Part shown: piece after piece, positions 11,553 through 20,632 of the stretch
Layout: the number at the start of each line of letters is the position of its first letter
Numbering within the stretch: the stretch's first letter is position 1
Source of the DNA: Isohypsibius dastychi
Taxonomy: Eukaryota > Tardigrada > Eutardigrada > Parachela > Isohypsibiidae
Reading direction: 5' to 3'
Assembly: GCA_034696485.1 (NCBI GenBank)
Contig: JAQIWT010000398.1
Location: 1-21,246 of the forward strand
Length of the DNA stretch: 21,246 bases
Notes under the pieces: generated by a model
Told to the model about the DNA's origin: nothing
What the model saw: only the letters and a program-made list of their open reading frames with translations
The model's database searches: none
Made by a program: the position numbers and the translations under genes

Positions 11553-12000
11553 TTCTCTCGCATAGTTGTTAATGGTTGATATGGATGAACATGCTAGTGA
11601 AAAAATGTTCTCACCGACTCTCATAAGTTTATCGTACTGGATGCTAGGTACCCATGTTGATTAAGACTGAAACAGCTTCGCTTGTTGGTCTTTTCTTCTT
11701 GTAGTACCAGTCAGCAGTGACCCGCTCCATGTCATCAGCAAACGGATAGCAAGTGTTGCTGGAATTCGCAATGTAGTAGTCAAGGTTGACTTTTAAGGAG
11801 CCGTTGAACTCGCGGTTAACGTCTCCGGCCGCCAGATCGAATGCTGGCTTGTTGTAAGTCAAAGAGGTTAGGCTGTTTTTGTGGTCAAGAGTTCCGATAA
11901 CCATGATGTCCATTTCCTGGGCAGCTTCTGGCGATCGAAAGATGGTGATGACCATAAGGATCACAATTGTCACTCGCCATGTTAGCCGGACACCCATCAT

Positions 12001-12439
12001 CCTGGATATTTCAAACTTGGAATTTTATGAGAATTACAATATTGAAACTGAGGCTTCTGATATTTTCGCGGAAATGTCGCTGCATTTTTTAGGCGTTTTT
12101 GCGATTTGCTGTGTCAAAAGCAATACGCCCCCAATTTGAATGTCATTTCGTTAAATTCTGGAACGGATCTGCTCCGTAGAAAAGAAAATGCTCGAGATCT
12201 GATAGCTGAAAGGTGTGGTCAGCTGTGGGCAGATTATTACTCGATTGTTAGCTATCCCTAGAAGCAATACAGTGATATCCACTATTGTGTTCTTGTTGCT
12301 TTTAATGTCAGAGTGTTTGTGTGACCTTTTGAACAATGAATGACGGAAGTCAGAACGCCTGGTTTTGCGCGACGTGTAATCAGCTCATTATCCCTTATTT
12401 CCCAACGAATGCTTTATGTAGGTAGAGAAGATGTTCTAG
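12001..12439. other. Upstream side of the receptor fragment; ambiguous short frames
   Basis: This interval holds the 5' flank of the minus-strand receptor. From about 12336 all three plus-strand frames stay open for a short distance; one begins at ATG 12336 and has a CATC-type cysteine pair (WFCATCNQL). None can be tied to a gene, so no coding call is made. Confidence 0.35.
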
Positions 12440-13155
12440 GGCGATTTGCCCTCGGGATCGTTGTACTATCCTTACAAAATATCTGACGGATCTTCGACTT
12501 GCAAACCACTTACCTGAAAAGACCTGCAAGATTGCCACCATAGACTTAACATAGGGGGTCTGTCCGGCAAGATTGCTACTAATTTTCCTCATCGATTCAT
12601 GAGATCAGTCCGTGTTTTCACCTCGAAATATCGTAGAGCAACACGTCGTACTTGGTTATAAATCTTTATGGACGGATTCGACGTGAAACAGAGTTTCTGT
12701 GAGCACTTGAAAAATGCTCTTGATCGAAAGCTTGATTGGTTCGACAAAATTAATCAAACTTTCAATCAAGAGCGTTTTTTCGATTGTTCACAGAGGCTCT
12801 TTTTTACGTCGAATTCGTCCACAAAAATTCATAACCAAGTACGATGTGTTGCTCTACGATATTTCGAGGTGAAAACACGGACTCATGAATCGATGAGAAA
12901 AAATAGTGCCAATCTTGCCGGACAGACCCCTATGTTAAGCCTATGGTGGCAATCTTGCAGGTCTTTTCTGGTAGTGAAAACATCGTTCAGGGTGAAAAGG
13001 CCGGAGAAAGCGCTTTAGTGTGTTTCAGCACCGTCCAGATGGCACTTGGCTCAACGTCGTTTTCACAGTCACTGGTAAAAGTGGAACGCATCGGGGGGAA
13101 CGCGTCTCTCTCCTCGCTGGATTCTCTGCCAGAATCACCTCCAGAAGAAAGATGA
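12440..13155 (+). pseudogene. Candidate exon split by MITE copy 2, unknown product
   Basis: After an acceptor-like TTCTAG (12439) a frame reads GDLPSGSLYYPYKISDGSS up to the MITE. When the 461-bp insertion (element plus one TA) is left out, the same frame resumes after 12973 and runs through ERIGGNASLSSLDSLPESPP to TGA at 13153. The insertion shifts the frame by two. I recognise no family; the end is Ser/Pro/Glu-rich. A competing frame (CSRAICPRDRCT) is also open before the element, so the coding call is weak. Confidence 0.3.
12511..12973. mobile_element. Fold-back MITE, copy 2, TA-flanked
   Basis: A 463-bp relative of the copy at 10260-10726, with TA at 12511-12512 and 12972-12973 and the same arms and twin GCAAGATTGCCAC motifs. 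Its central loop (about 12735-12765) is the reverse complement of copy 1's loop, so it inserted in the opposite orientation. It lies about 0.5 kb upstream of the receptor start and interrupts an open frame. Confidence 0.85.
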
Positions 13156-13838
13156 GGGGGATGGAATGTGCCTGACTTGTTACATTATGAAAATACGGCT
13201 ATTCAAAACATCATTTAAAAATAAGTGTCACCAATCAAGAGGTCAAGCTCATCCAATGTTTTCAAGTCCGAACGGCCCGTGATAAAGTTCAGTGAACTAT
13301 GGTGATTATTGATAGAAAGAGAAATGAAATCGAACGCTAAACTTCATCCTCATTTAGAGTTTAATTAACAACCTGGCAATGAATGATCCAGGAAAATCTC
13401 GAAAGGTTGACTAGCTTCCAACTGCACAAGTAAGGACAAATGACTGAAATGTTCGTACTCCGTGTAAAATAACGTTTCAGCTGTTGGCATCATGTTGTTT
13501 GCAAAATGCTCGACTTTATCGGTCATCAACAGAAACAGCCAACCAGATTCAGATCACGGTTCTTGTTGCAGGGGCCCTTAACAAAAACGTTTTGAAATGA
13601 AAGAAATTCCATGATAAGGAAGATTTCATTTGATAAAGGGGATGCCACTGCGCACCAGACCCATTCACGTTCGATTATCTTGAATCCAACCACGAAGGCT
13701 GGAGTTATTATCATTCAAAGAGATGGGAAACAAACATGCTTCTTGTGTGAATAAGTCGCAGGTAAAGTTTGAGGATGTGGTCACAGAAAAACGGTCGAGA
13801 ATGAGTAGAGATAGAGAAGGGTTGAACTAAAACACAGT
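13156..13838. other. Spacer downstream of the NMNAT/F-box gene
   Basis: No supported gene. I searched the minus strand here for the lost NMNAT C-terminal part (SSTKIR and the following YL-P-D-V pattern) and did not find it. Confidence 0.45.
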
Positions 13839-16633
13839 CTAGTGGCCAGAGTCTGGCCGATTTGTGAGCTGGAGTGCCAGCAAGTGAACATCCACAAGTA
13901 ATCCAGCCGTATGTTTGGAAACATGTCCGCCATTCGCGATCGTCGTTAGAGCTCCGATCCAATCATAGTTATCCACGTACATGGTGCCCCTGTAATGAAA
14001 AGACATCAATCTAGAGACAAAAAGAAAGAAACCATCCCACCAATTTTTACCGCTTGCGAAGGGAACCTTTAACAAGTGCCGAGAAATTGTGAATGAGGCT
14101 GGCCTGACGAACTGGTTCCACAGACAGACGTCTTTCAATTTTGCGCAATGTCTCTGAGTGTTCCTCCGTCAACGGTCCGTGTTCGGCAAGAAACAACTCC
14201 CCTATCTCTTCGCGTTGGATTTGGATTTTCCTTGGATTTTCCAGCAACAGATCCTCAACATACAATGTGGAGCGTCCAAACCAATCGGTCACTGCAATTT
14301 CCGAGCGAATTATCCGGATATTCTTTTCGGCGATCAGACTCAAGCGCAATGCGCTATACGGTGTATAATCAATGGTACAACCCGTGAAGACGATGTCCGC
14401 GATGCGATAGTTATCACCAAGAAAACGTTTCAACGTCTCCAGTATATTGTCGATACCGTACGTCATCATCGTATCGATCTCCCAGGGACTCTCGACATTT
14501 ACTGGAACCTTATATGATAAGAAGTGCAAAACCTTCAGATCTTTGACCAACTCGAGGAGCCCTCCGGACCACGGATGATCCTCGTGATCGGACCGCATGT
14601 TAGGGTGTGTTACTGGATCGCAGTAACATGTGGGGAATTCAAACTGAATGTTGGTTCGAAACTTCCGGACTCCTCGGATGATTTCCAGCCATTTTTTGCA
14701 AACTCTACAAAGAAGGCAGAATGCAACAGGATGACATATAAACTCACGTTATTTTGCGTACCGTTCAACTTTTTTGCGGGCGATGGAATCGAGTTTTTCG
14801 AAAATAATTTCCATTACTTCTCGTGGAAGACCGCTGACGTTATTCTTATACCACTCCGGTACGACAACAATATGTTCCTAACAAATGAGGCAAGCTTGAA
14901 AATGGTACCACAAACTCTTAATTAATCAACAATCGTCTTTCACCTACTTTATACTGCAATAAAATCGGCGAGGTTTGGATAATATCGTTGAGATCGTGTC
15001 CTTCTCGAGTGATGCACACCACTCCGTACTTTGTCAGAATGGAATTTAACTAAAAAACAAAAAGCAACGTGCACTGCAAAATCACTTCTGTATTATATTT
15101 TATATTCTGAACCGATTTATTTGTTTTCGAAAGACTGGAAAAATTCGCAGTTGAAAATGCCTGGATTTAGTAAGCCGATCCGCACAACTTAATTAACGAA
15201 ATCCATTCTTAACCAAGATGGAAAAAATAACAACAAAAACGACAATAATCTAAGTCTTGGCCATTCACCGGCTATTCCTTTTATTTCAAGATTTATAAAA
15301 TTGTTGCAATAATATCTGTCAGAAAAAAGCTCCTCAAAAATCAAAATATAAATGGAGGGAGTCAACGTTTTCATCTTGCAATATTTCCGTTCAAAAGTAA
15401 AAGTAAAATCAAACCTGTTTTTCATCTCACAATCCAGGGACAGTGAATGATTCGACGACATCACTTCCGCAAAGCAACATAACTTGAACATGATCATCTT
15501 CTGTGATATCTTTGAACCATTCTCTCATTCCGCCATTAAGTTGAATTTGATGATGCTCCAAAGTATCCACAGTCTTTGTCCAATCCTTCTGCTCCACTTC
15601 CCATTTCGACAATCTAAATCAAAAATAACAATCTGCTAAAGGATGGAATGATACATGTACGGAGTGGCAAACTCGGAAACTGATTTCTTCATGTTTACAA
15701 AATATTATATTCCAACTGCAGGCATTACTTTTGATGGCAAGGCATTTCCCAGCCGAAATAACAAAAATATCCCTAGGCAGGAAAATCTGGAATACCGGAA
15801 AAAGCTCACGGGAAAGAAATTATCATGAATAATTTCATCTGGAAAACTAAGGACACTTTAGTCCTAAAATTATCATCGGTTTTTGATGGTACAAGTTAAC
15901 AAATCTAGATCAATCCAACAACTCATATTGACTTGTTAGCTTTTGATAGCAACTCAAGAAAAACTCACAAAAGTGGAACAGTTCATCAACACCAGACACG
16001 GCCAGCTGTAAAATAATAAGAGTCCGAGTATTCTACTGTTCCATCATTCTACAAAAATTTTCAGATTTAATTCCGAGAACACAACATTCGGAACAAATTC
16101 CGACCTATGTAACGTTCTGATATACCGCGCAAATCACCTGATCCAATCCAATCGGCATTCTTCCAACGCCAACTCGATCATCTTAACGCGATCCTTTGTG
16201 GGTGCCAAATCCTGAAAAACTGACATTTTTGGTTGAATTAAGATAGTCCAACGTCTTGAGAAATTCTGATTAATTTGTAGAGACAACGTAAAGCTAGCAA
16301 GATGAAATAAGATAAACTTGAATTTCTTCAATGTGAGTCAAGACCAACTCTACTTCCGGTCTGATAAAAATTAGACATTCATTTCATAATTCACTCGCCT
16401 TTTTGCGATAATTGTCATGTACAGGGGAGATGATTCCACCGAGAACATTCCATTGGAACTTATTGAAGAGATAATCTTTGGCCAAGTCTGGAAAACACAG
16501 AAAAGTTGTCCGGAAAGTTCCCATTTCCAAAAGCAACGCTGAATAATAACTCGGGTAACTTACTAAAGATGCGCAGATGCATAAAAGTAATGGGATTGAA
16601 GCTGCCAACAGATAAAAGCACAATCTTCTTCAT
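13839..16633 (-). CDS. NMNAT-F-box chimeric protein
   Basis: The 5' exons encode nicotinamide mononucleotide adenylyltransferase, which makes NAD from NMN and ATP: 16633-16564 (ATG; GSFNPITFMHLR, the N-terminal nucleotide motif), 16487-16399 (GGIISPVHDNY), 16211-16138 (LAPTKDRVKMIELAL), 15613-15431 (KWEVEQKDW, LLCGSDVVESF), possibly 15135-15114, and 15049-14948 (KYGVVCITREGHD). Exon 14877-14762 starts with EHIVVVPEWYKNNVSG, as in NMNAT, and runs without a break into LPREVMEIIFEKL, a canonical F-box. Exon 14704-14051 completes it (RVCKKWLEII) and adds about 200 unrecognised residues. The last exon starts at 13989 or 14010 and ends at stop 13839. NMNAT's closing SSTxxR motif and C-terminal helices are missing. 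About 486 residues in all. F-box proteins bind Skp1 in SCF ubiquitin ligases. Catalysis is doubtful; the product may be a neofunctional F-box protein. The link after 15431 is not certain. Confidence 0.75.
15114..15135 (-). other. Candidate 22-nt exon in the NMNAT part
   Basis: The exon ending at 15431 is in phase 2 (TT|GTGAGA) while the next clear exon (15049) starts in phase 0. An intervening exon is therefore needed. A 22-nt stretch after AATTTTCCAG and before GTTCAG is open and has the required phases (1 nt plus seven codons). Its length roughly matches the few residues expected between VPGL and the KYG strand. A 10-nt alternative lies at 15198-15207. Confidence 0.3.
16212..16398 (-). other. 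GC-AG intron (187 nt) in the NMNAT part
   Basis: The donor reads AAAAAG|GCGAGT and the acceptor TTTTTCAG|GAT. This phase-0 junction gives NYRKK-DLAPTKDR, matching the family without gap. The nearby GTGAAT donor would shift the frame. Confidence 0.65.
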
Positions 16634-16749
16634 CTTTCTGATTCCGGAGAGAAAGATAGCTGAATTTGGAAGCAGACGCCAACTGGAAGCAGATGATTTC
16701 AGAAGACACGATATTCGAAGGAAATGTGGATGGCAGTGGATAAATGGTA

Positions 16750-16868
16750 CAGTACTTGTGCTTGTGCACCACGCTGATAAAATGTCCGCCGCGCAAATAC
16801 TTCAGATGCAAACCACAGTTGGATTGACAATGGCAATCATAGTACTCCGAGTTCTGAGGGTTGGTTAG
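16750..16868 (-). other. Candidate cysteine-rich exon, unknown gene
   Basis: After TTTGTCTTCAG (minus strand) a frame reads LTNPQNSEYYDCHCQSNC and continues into a mixed, protein-like sequence. The spacing C-x-C-x3-C vaguely recalls extracellular cysteine-rich modules. No partner exon was found upstream, and the 3' limit is arbitrary (the frame runs on to 16563 across the NMNAT start in another frame). Confidence 0.2.
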
Positions 16869-16960
16869 AGCTGAAGACAAAAAACCAGCGAACGGAAATT
16901 CCGGATGACATCAAAGAAAGGTAAACAAACCCAGTGGTGAATTTGGCGGGCGTATACAAC

Positions 16961-16975
16961 GGGGGGGGGGGGGGG
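16961..16975. repeat. Poly-G tract (15)
   Basis: Fifteen consecutive G on the plus strand, followed by TGG, in non-coding sequence. Likely unstable in length and a risk for assembly error. Confidence 0.85.
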
Positions 16976-18098
16976 TGGCTTCGTAATTCTCAGTCTCCCC
17001 CACTTGGCGCAAGTGAACTCCCGCTTGAAATTGAAGTTAATTTCATAGCAATTATGCCTTGATTTCAGGGCAAATCTCACCACACTCCAGTATTCTGTTT
17101 GGTTAAAGATTTACGTCTACCATCTTCCGCAGAGTCATGGCTCCTGACACCAGAACCCATTACTGCCCGATCTGCGTCGATGTTGGTTTCTTCTCTGATG
17201 TTCCGATAAGGTTTCGGCTCTGACAGAGCGACAGCCGGTATATGCTGGCAGCCGAAGGCTGGCTGTATATATAGGTTTTCCTGACGAATGGTCTACGTAT
17301 GAGAGCGAAAATCGGGGTGGCTCTCTGACGTCTGACTTGTTCAGTTTGCCTGCGAGGCGGGCGAAGCGGTTCAGAATAGCTTATTAGACGCCGAGGCCAC
17401 CGTAGACATCATGAGATGAAATGAGCTGAAAATCAAGGCAGCAATCAAGTATGACTCCAGGTCTGGTCCGCCTTTCTCAGATAGCACATAACACAACTGG
17501 AATACCCGCTCACCCGCGTAGAAAATTCTTTCCGGTCTAGCATGGATCCGTCTATTGAACTAGCATTTAAGCTGAGGTCGCGCAGACACTGGGAGACAGA
17601 GTTCTTGGATTCTATAGGAGGAGCGAAGTAGAAGATGGAATTCGAGATGGCTGTTTACGATGATCTTTTGGATAGAGAATAGAATGTTACAAAACAACGT
17701 AACGCCAGACTATTGCAAATGCAATCGATAATGGGAAGAGGATACCGGATTGTTCCAGCTGTCATTCATAGGCTGTGTGAGAAGAATGGTGGAAAATGGA
17801 ATGTCGAGTGCAGATTTTGCTTTACGAATTTCGGGATGTTGTGACGGTTTTGGCGGAAGGCTTGAAGATTTCTGCAAAGCATATTCCCGTAATTCCGGAT
17901 CACAAGGAAAATCATTTAATTTTTTCTTATCCTTTTATTGCATCAGGCTGGTGGATTGAAAGATTTCTGGATCGAACACTAACTTCTCGACTTGGAATTT
18001 GACTGCTGGCGGAGCATCACTTGGCTCTGGCTGATCCGAGGCCGAATTGCATCGGAACTATTAAATGTCCAAATGGATTTGAAGAAAGTTGCCGAAGT
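16976..18098. other. Unassigned interval upstream of the helicase fragment
   Basis: About 1.1 kb with a slightly higher GC content around 17100-17650. It contains a small inverted motif (CTGGCAGCCGAAGGCTGGC, about 17250-17268) directly followed by TATATATA. I looked for the helicase Walker A and DEAD exons here and did not find them. Short open frames around 17700-18000 have no recognisable domain. Confidence 0.4.
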
Positions 18099-18360
18099 AT
18101 GGGCGGAATTCACCAGGTAAACCCAGAAACCGACTGGATTCATGAGTTTTTGTTCATATTTAACTTCAGGGAAATTTGCTCGCAAAATTATGGAAAAGCT
18201 CCTCAAGTGAAAATTGTTGGTCATGGGCGGAATTCAGCAGGTGAACGAAATAAAATTGGACGAAATAATGGAGTTCTTTTTTATATTTATTTTCAAAAGC
18301 TCTCAAGAAATCTCCTCACAGAACAACAAAAAAGCTCCTCAAGCAAAATCGGTGGTCATG
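18099..18360 (+). repeat. Diverged tandem duplication with splice-like ends
   Basis: Two imperfect copies of a 124-135-bp unit start at ATGGGCGGAATTCA (18099 and 18223); a third start (GGTGGTCATG) is seen at 18351. Each copy has a donor-like CAG|GTRAAC near its start, a T-rich run, an acceptor-like TTCAG or AAAAG, and a shared AAAGCTCCTCAAG segment. This looks like a duplicated exon plus intron unit, but no protein family is recognisable. Confidence 0.6.
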
Positions 18361-19465
18361 TTTCTGCTCTGCATCCTCCAGCAACTTTTCCATGTATCGC
18401 ACACCCACTTTACCTGAGATTTTCAAAATCGCCATGAAGTAAAAAACGTTTGAAGCTTAGATCAAAATACAATTTTGTAATATTTTGGTAACTTATATTT
18501 TTCGGGGAAATTTCCGGGCGACCGTTTAGAAATATCGTGATGAACGTGCGAATGAGTTGGAGTATTCATGCGACTATGGCGAATAATGACATGGATTTAC
18601 TGATTTCCTCTAATGGGAAGAGCTGTTATTTCGATGAAATCGTTGAAATTTTCTTACTTGGGTTTGTTTATTCCAGGTTTGAGCAGCTGTCATATTTCTC
18701 TTGTCGGAAAGTCGACAAATCCGCCGTACTTCTCCATCTTTTCCAGAATTCCTTAGTCGTGGCGAATTAACCGTAGTTTTTGCGGCTACGATACACCACG
18801 TGGAATATCTGAAAGATGGACGAATTCTGACTGGATGCTTCTTGTTTCTGCAGTAATTATTTATTATTTATATTCATTTTGTTATTAGTATTATTTGATT
18901 TTTTATAATTTTTTAATAATTCATTTTAATTATTATTTATTGTTGTTTTATGTTTTTCTAGCTCTTGAATGCAGCAGGAGTTGCTTCTACGTGCATTTAC
19001 AGTTCCCTCGATCCGGCGGCCCGCAAAATTAATCTGGAGAAATTCCGGCGACGTCGATGTAACGTAATGGTTGTAATGGATATGGCTGCTTGCGGAGTGG
19101 ATATCCCAGATCTGGACAACGTTATCAATTTCCACTTTCCACTCAAAGGCAAATTATTCCTCCATCGCGTTGGTCGTGTCGCTCGAGCCGGAAGAACGGG
19201 GCATGCATCGTCCCTAATTGAGCCGGATGAACTTCCTTATTTGTTGGATCTTCATTCATTCCTTGGAAGGCCGCTTAAGTTATCAGCTGACGATACCGAC
19301 CGATCCGCCAATGAAATTTATGGAACTTTTCCGCAATCCAACATTGACGAAGCTTCCGATTTGATCCGAGCGCTATGTGAGAAAGCGAATGAACTGCTGA
19401 CTGTTTGTGATAATGCTTACAGCAAATATCTGCAAACAAAACCGGTGGCATCTTTGGAGAGTATC

Positions 19466-19467
<2 letters not shown>

Positions 19468-19496
<29 letters not shown>
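19468..19496. repeat. (TA)n microsatellite
   Basis: A 29-base alternating TA run directly after the helicase segment ending ASLES. A donor-like GTATCA at 19461 precedes it, so it may lie in an intron. Otherwise it would interrupt the conserved stretch that follows ES in the family. Confidence 0.85.
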
Positions 19497-19502
<6 letters not shown>

Positions 19503-19620
19503 CAAGATATCAACCGAGTGAAGAAGCAATATCGAGCTGCAAAAGTGGCCTGAGTACGTTCCGTCATTTTCATGAACAGCTTTCAGAATCTTCGTATAAA
19601 ATCGCGGAAATTTTAGGATA

Positions 19621-19890
19621 ACTGGAAATAGTCATTTTGAGAAAAACTGGAAATCCGGAAATCGGAACAGCTGTTTTAACCAGAGAAAATGAAATTTTAA
19701 ATTTTGAGAAAATGGAATACCTAATTGGGTAATTATTTTTAAAAAACTGGATAAATTGAAATCGGAATGGTTATTTCAAATTAAAGAAATTGGAATTTTT
19801 AATTTTGAGAGAATTTGGAAATCCGGAAATCTGAACAGCCATTCTAATCTAAAGAAAACTAAATTTTGAATTTGGAAAATTGGAATAGTT
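19621..19890. repeat. Diverged short tandem repeats, AT-rich
   Basis: Three or four imperfect copies of a unit built from TTTTGAGA, AACTGGAAATCCGGAAATC and a closing AGAAAATGAAATTTT, about 70-100 bp each. They lie between helicase pieces, in the position of an intron. No coding potential. Confidence 0.55.
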
Positions 19891-20632
19891 TTTTTACTGT
19901 TGGTTATTTTTATCCGATTTCTGATTGTCTACGCAGTTTTGTTGCAAGGGATGTTGAATCTAATGTAGAAGCAGTCCGGATGTACTTTTTGGAAAAATAC
20001 GTGGATATAAATCGCAGTCGGTCAGAAGATGATTGTCGTTTCCGGTTGGAATGGTATTTTACTGGGTGTATTTTGCTGACGATTTTTGAACTTGGAGATA
20101 ATACCAAGTCTGCGCGTTCAGCGCAATGAGAGCGAAACGAATTTTCCATCAAAGAACTATCATTAAACAACTGGAAAAGGGAGCCCACGTTGATATCGCG
20201 GAAATATCGACCGGAAATCATGCCGAATCTGACCCTGGTGTAGAGGAAGATGACCTTAAAGTATGGAAGCTTAAATATTAGATTTGATTTTCTTGATATT
20301 TGATTTTGTATTTCAGAGCGTTTTTAAAAATGTATCGTCGTCTAAATATTTTGGAAAGCTGTTTGCTACCAAAACAAAAACCGGAACTGTTCATTTCCTG
20401 CATGCCGGTGAATCATCACAGTGAGAAAGGGTCAGTCATCTCCGGTAGTGTTCAAGATTGTTGATGTTTTATGCCTAGGTAGTGTTCTTATAGGCTTGAG
20501 TTGGAAAAAGGATTTCAACAGAAAGCGCGGGATGCGATGTTGGATATTCATACGGACGAAGCTGATCAGATGCTGAAAAATAAACGCCAGCAGAAATGGT
20601 TGGCAGATTATGCGAATTCTGGATCGAGCTGA

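Larger units (their letters stand above)
8953..12000 (-). pseudogene. Receptor guanylyl cyclase ectodomain and membrane segment, truncated, with in-frame stop
   Basis: Family members are membrane receptors that make cGMP; here only the ligand-binding (ANF-receptor type) ectodomain and membrane anchor remain. Exons on the minus strand: 12000-11652 (ATG, hydrophobic signal peptide of about 27 residues, then MDIMVIGTLDHKNS), 11593-11533, 11471-11323 (SPTWIAV, HKWTTIYMV), about 10870-10744 (FRKV..LLKTASASSR), 10217-10174 (LRNLM), 10117-10079 (LGMTNGEY), 10020-9742, 9686-9639, 9574-9395, 9294-9156 (WPPPDEPFCGYEG) and 9098-8953. The last exon carries a membrane segment (about 20 hydrophobic residues ending FSFCIWR) and a tail of about 20 residues before TGA. 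Kinase-homology, dimerisation and cyclase domains are absent. Exon 2 contains an in-frame TGA. The exon 3 to exon 4 junction, where an inserted element sits, could not be resolved. Most likely a pseudogene; a decoy-like truncated receptor is the alternative if the TGA is an error. Confidence 0.7.
18677..20632 (+). pseudogene. DBP10/DDX54 RNA helicase, C-terminal half, degenerate
   Basis: DBP10/DDX54 is a nucleolar DEAD-box helicase of 60S ribosome assembly. Recognisable parts in order: 18677-18757 (KSAVLLHLFQNSL), 18758-18853 (TVVFAATIHHVEYL), 18962-19460 (IYSSLDPAARKINL, motif VI HRVGRVARAGRTG, DELPYLLDLHSFLG), 20117-20260 (SAMRAKRIFHQR), 20317-20420, and 20494-20632 (the DBP10 C-terminal pattern EKGFQQKARDAMLDI). 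The two last introns are canonical and in phase. Lesions: a one-base loss near 18756-18757 changes frame; the second piece runs into TAA at 18854 with no phase-compatible donor; motif V reads AACGVD instead of AARGxD; a TA microsatellite follows ASLES. The N-terminal helicase lobe (Walker A, DEAD) is not found. Most likely a pseudogene; poor assembly of a real gene is the alternative. Confidence 0.7.

Noticed and set aside
12668-13018. 116-codon plus-strand frame (and its relative at 10337-10570, minus)
   Set aside because: Both lie in the palindromic MITE arms; the similar peptides arise because the two element copies share sequence, not because they encode protein.
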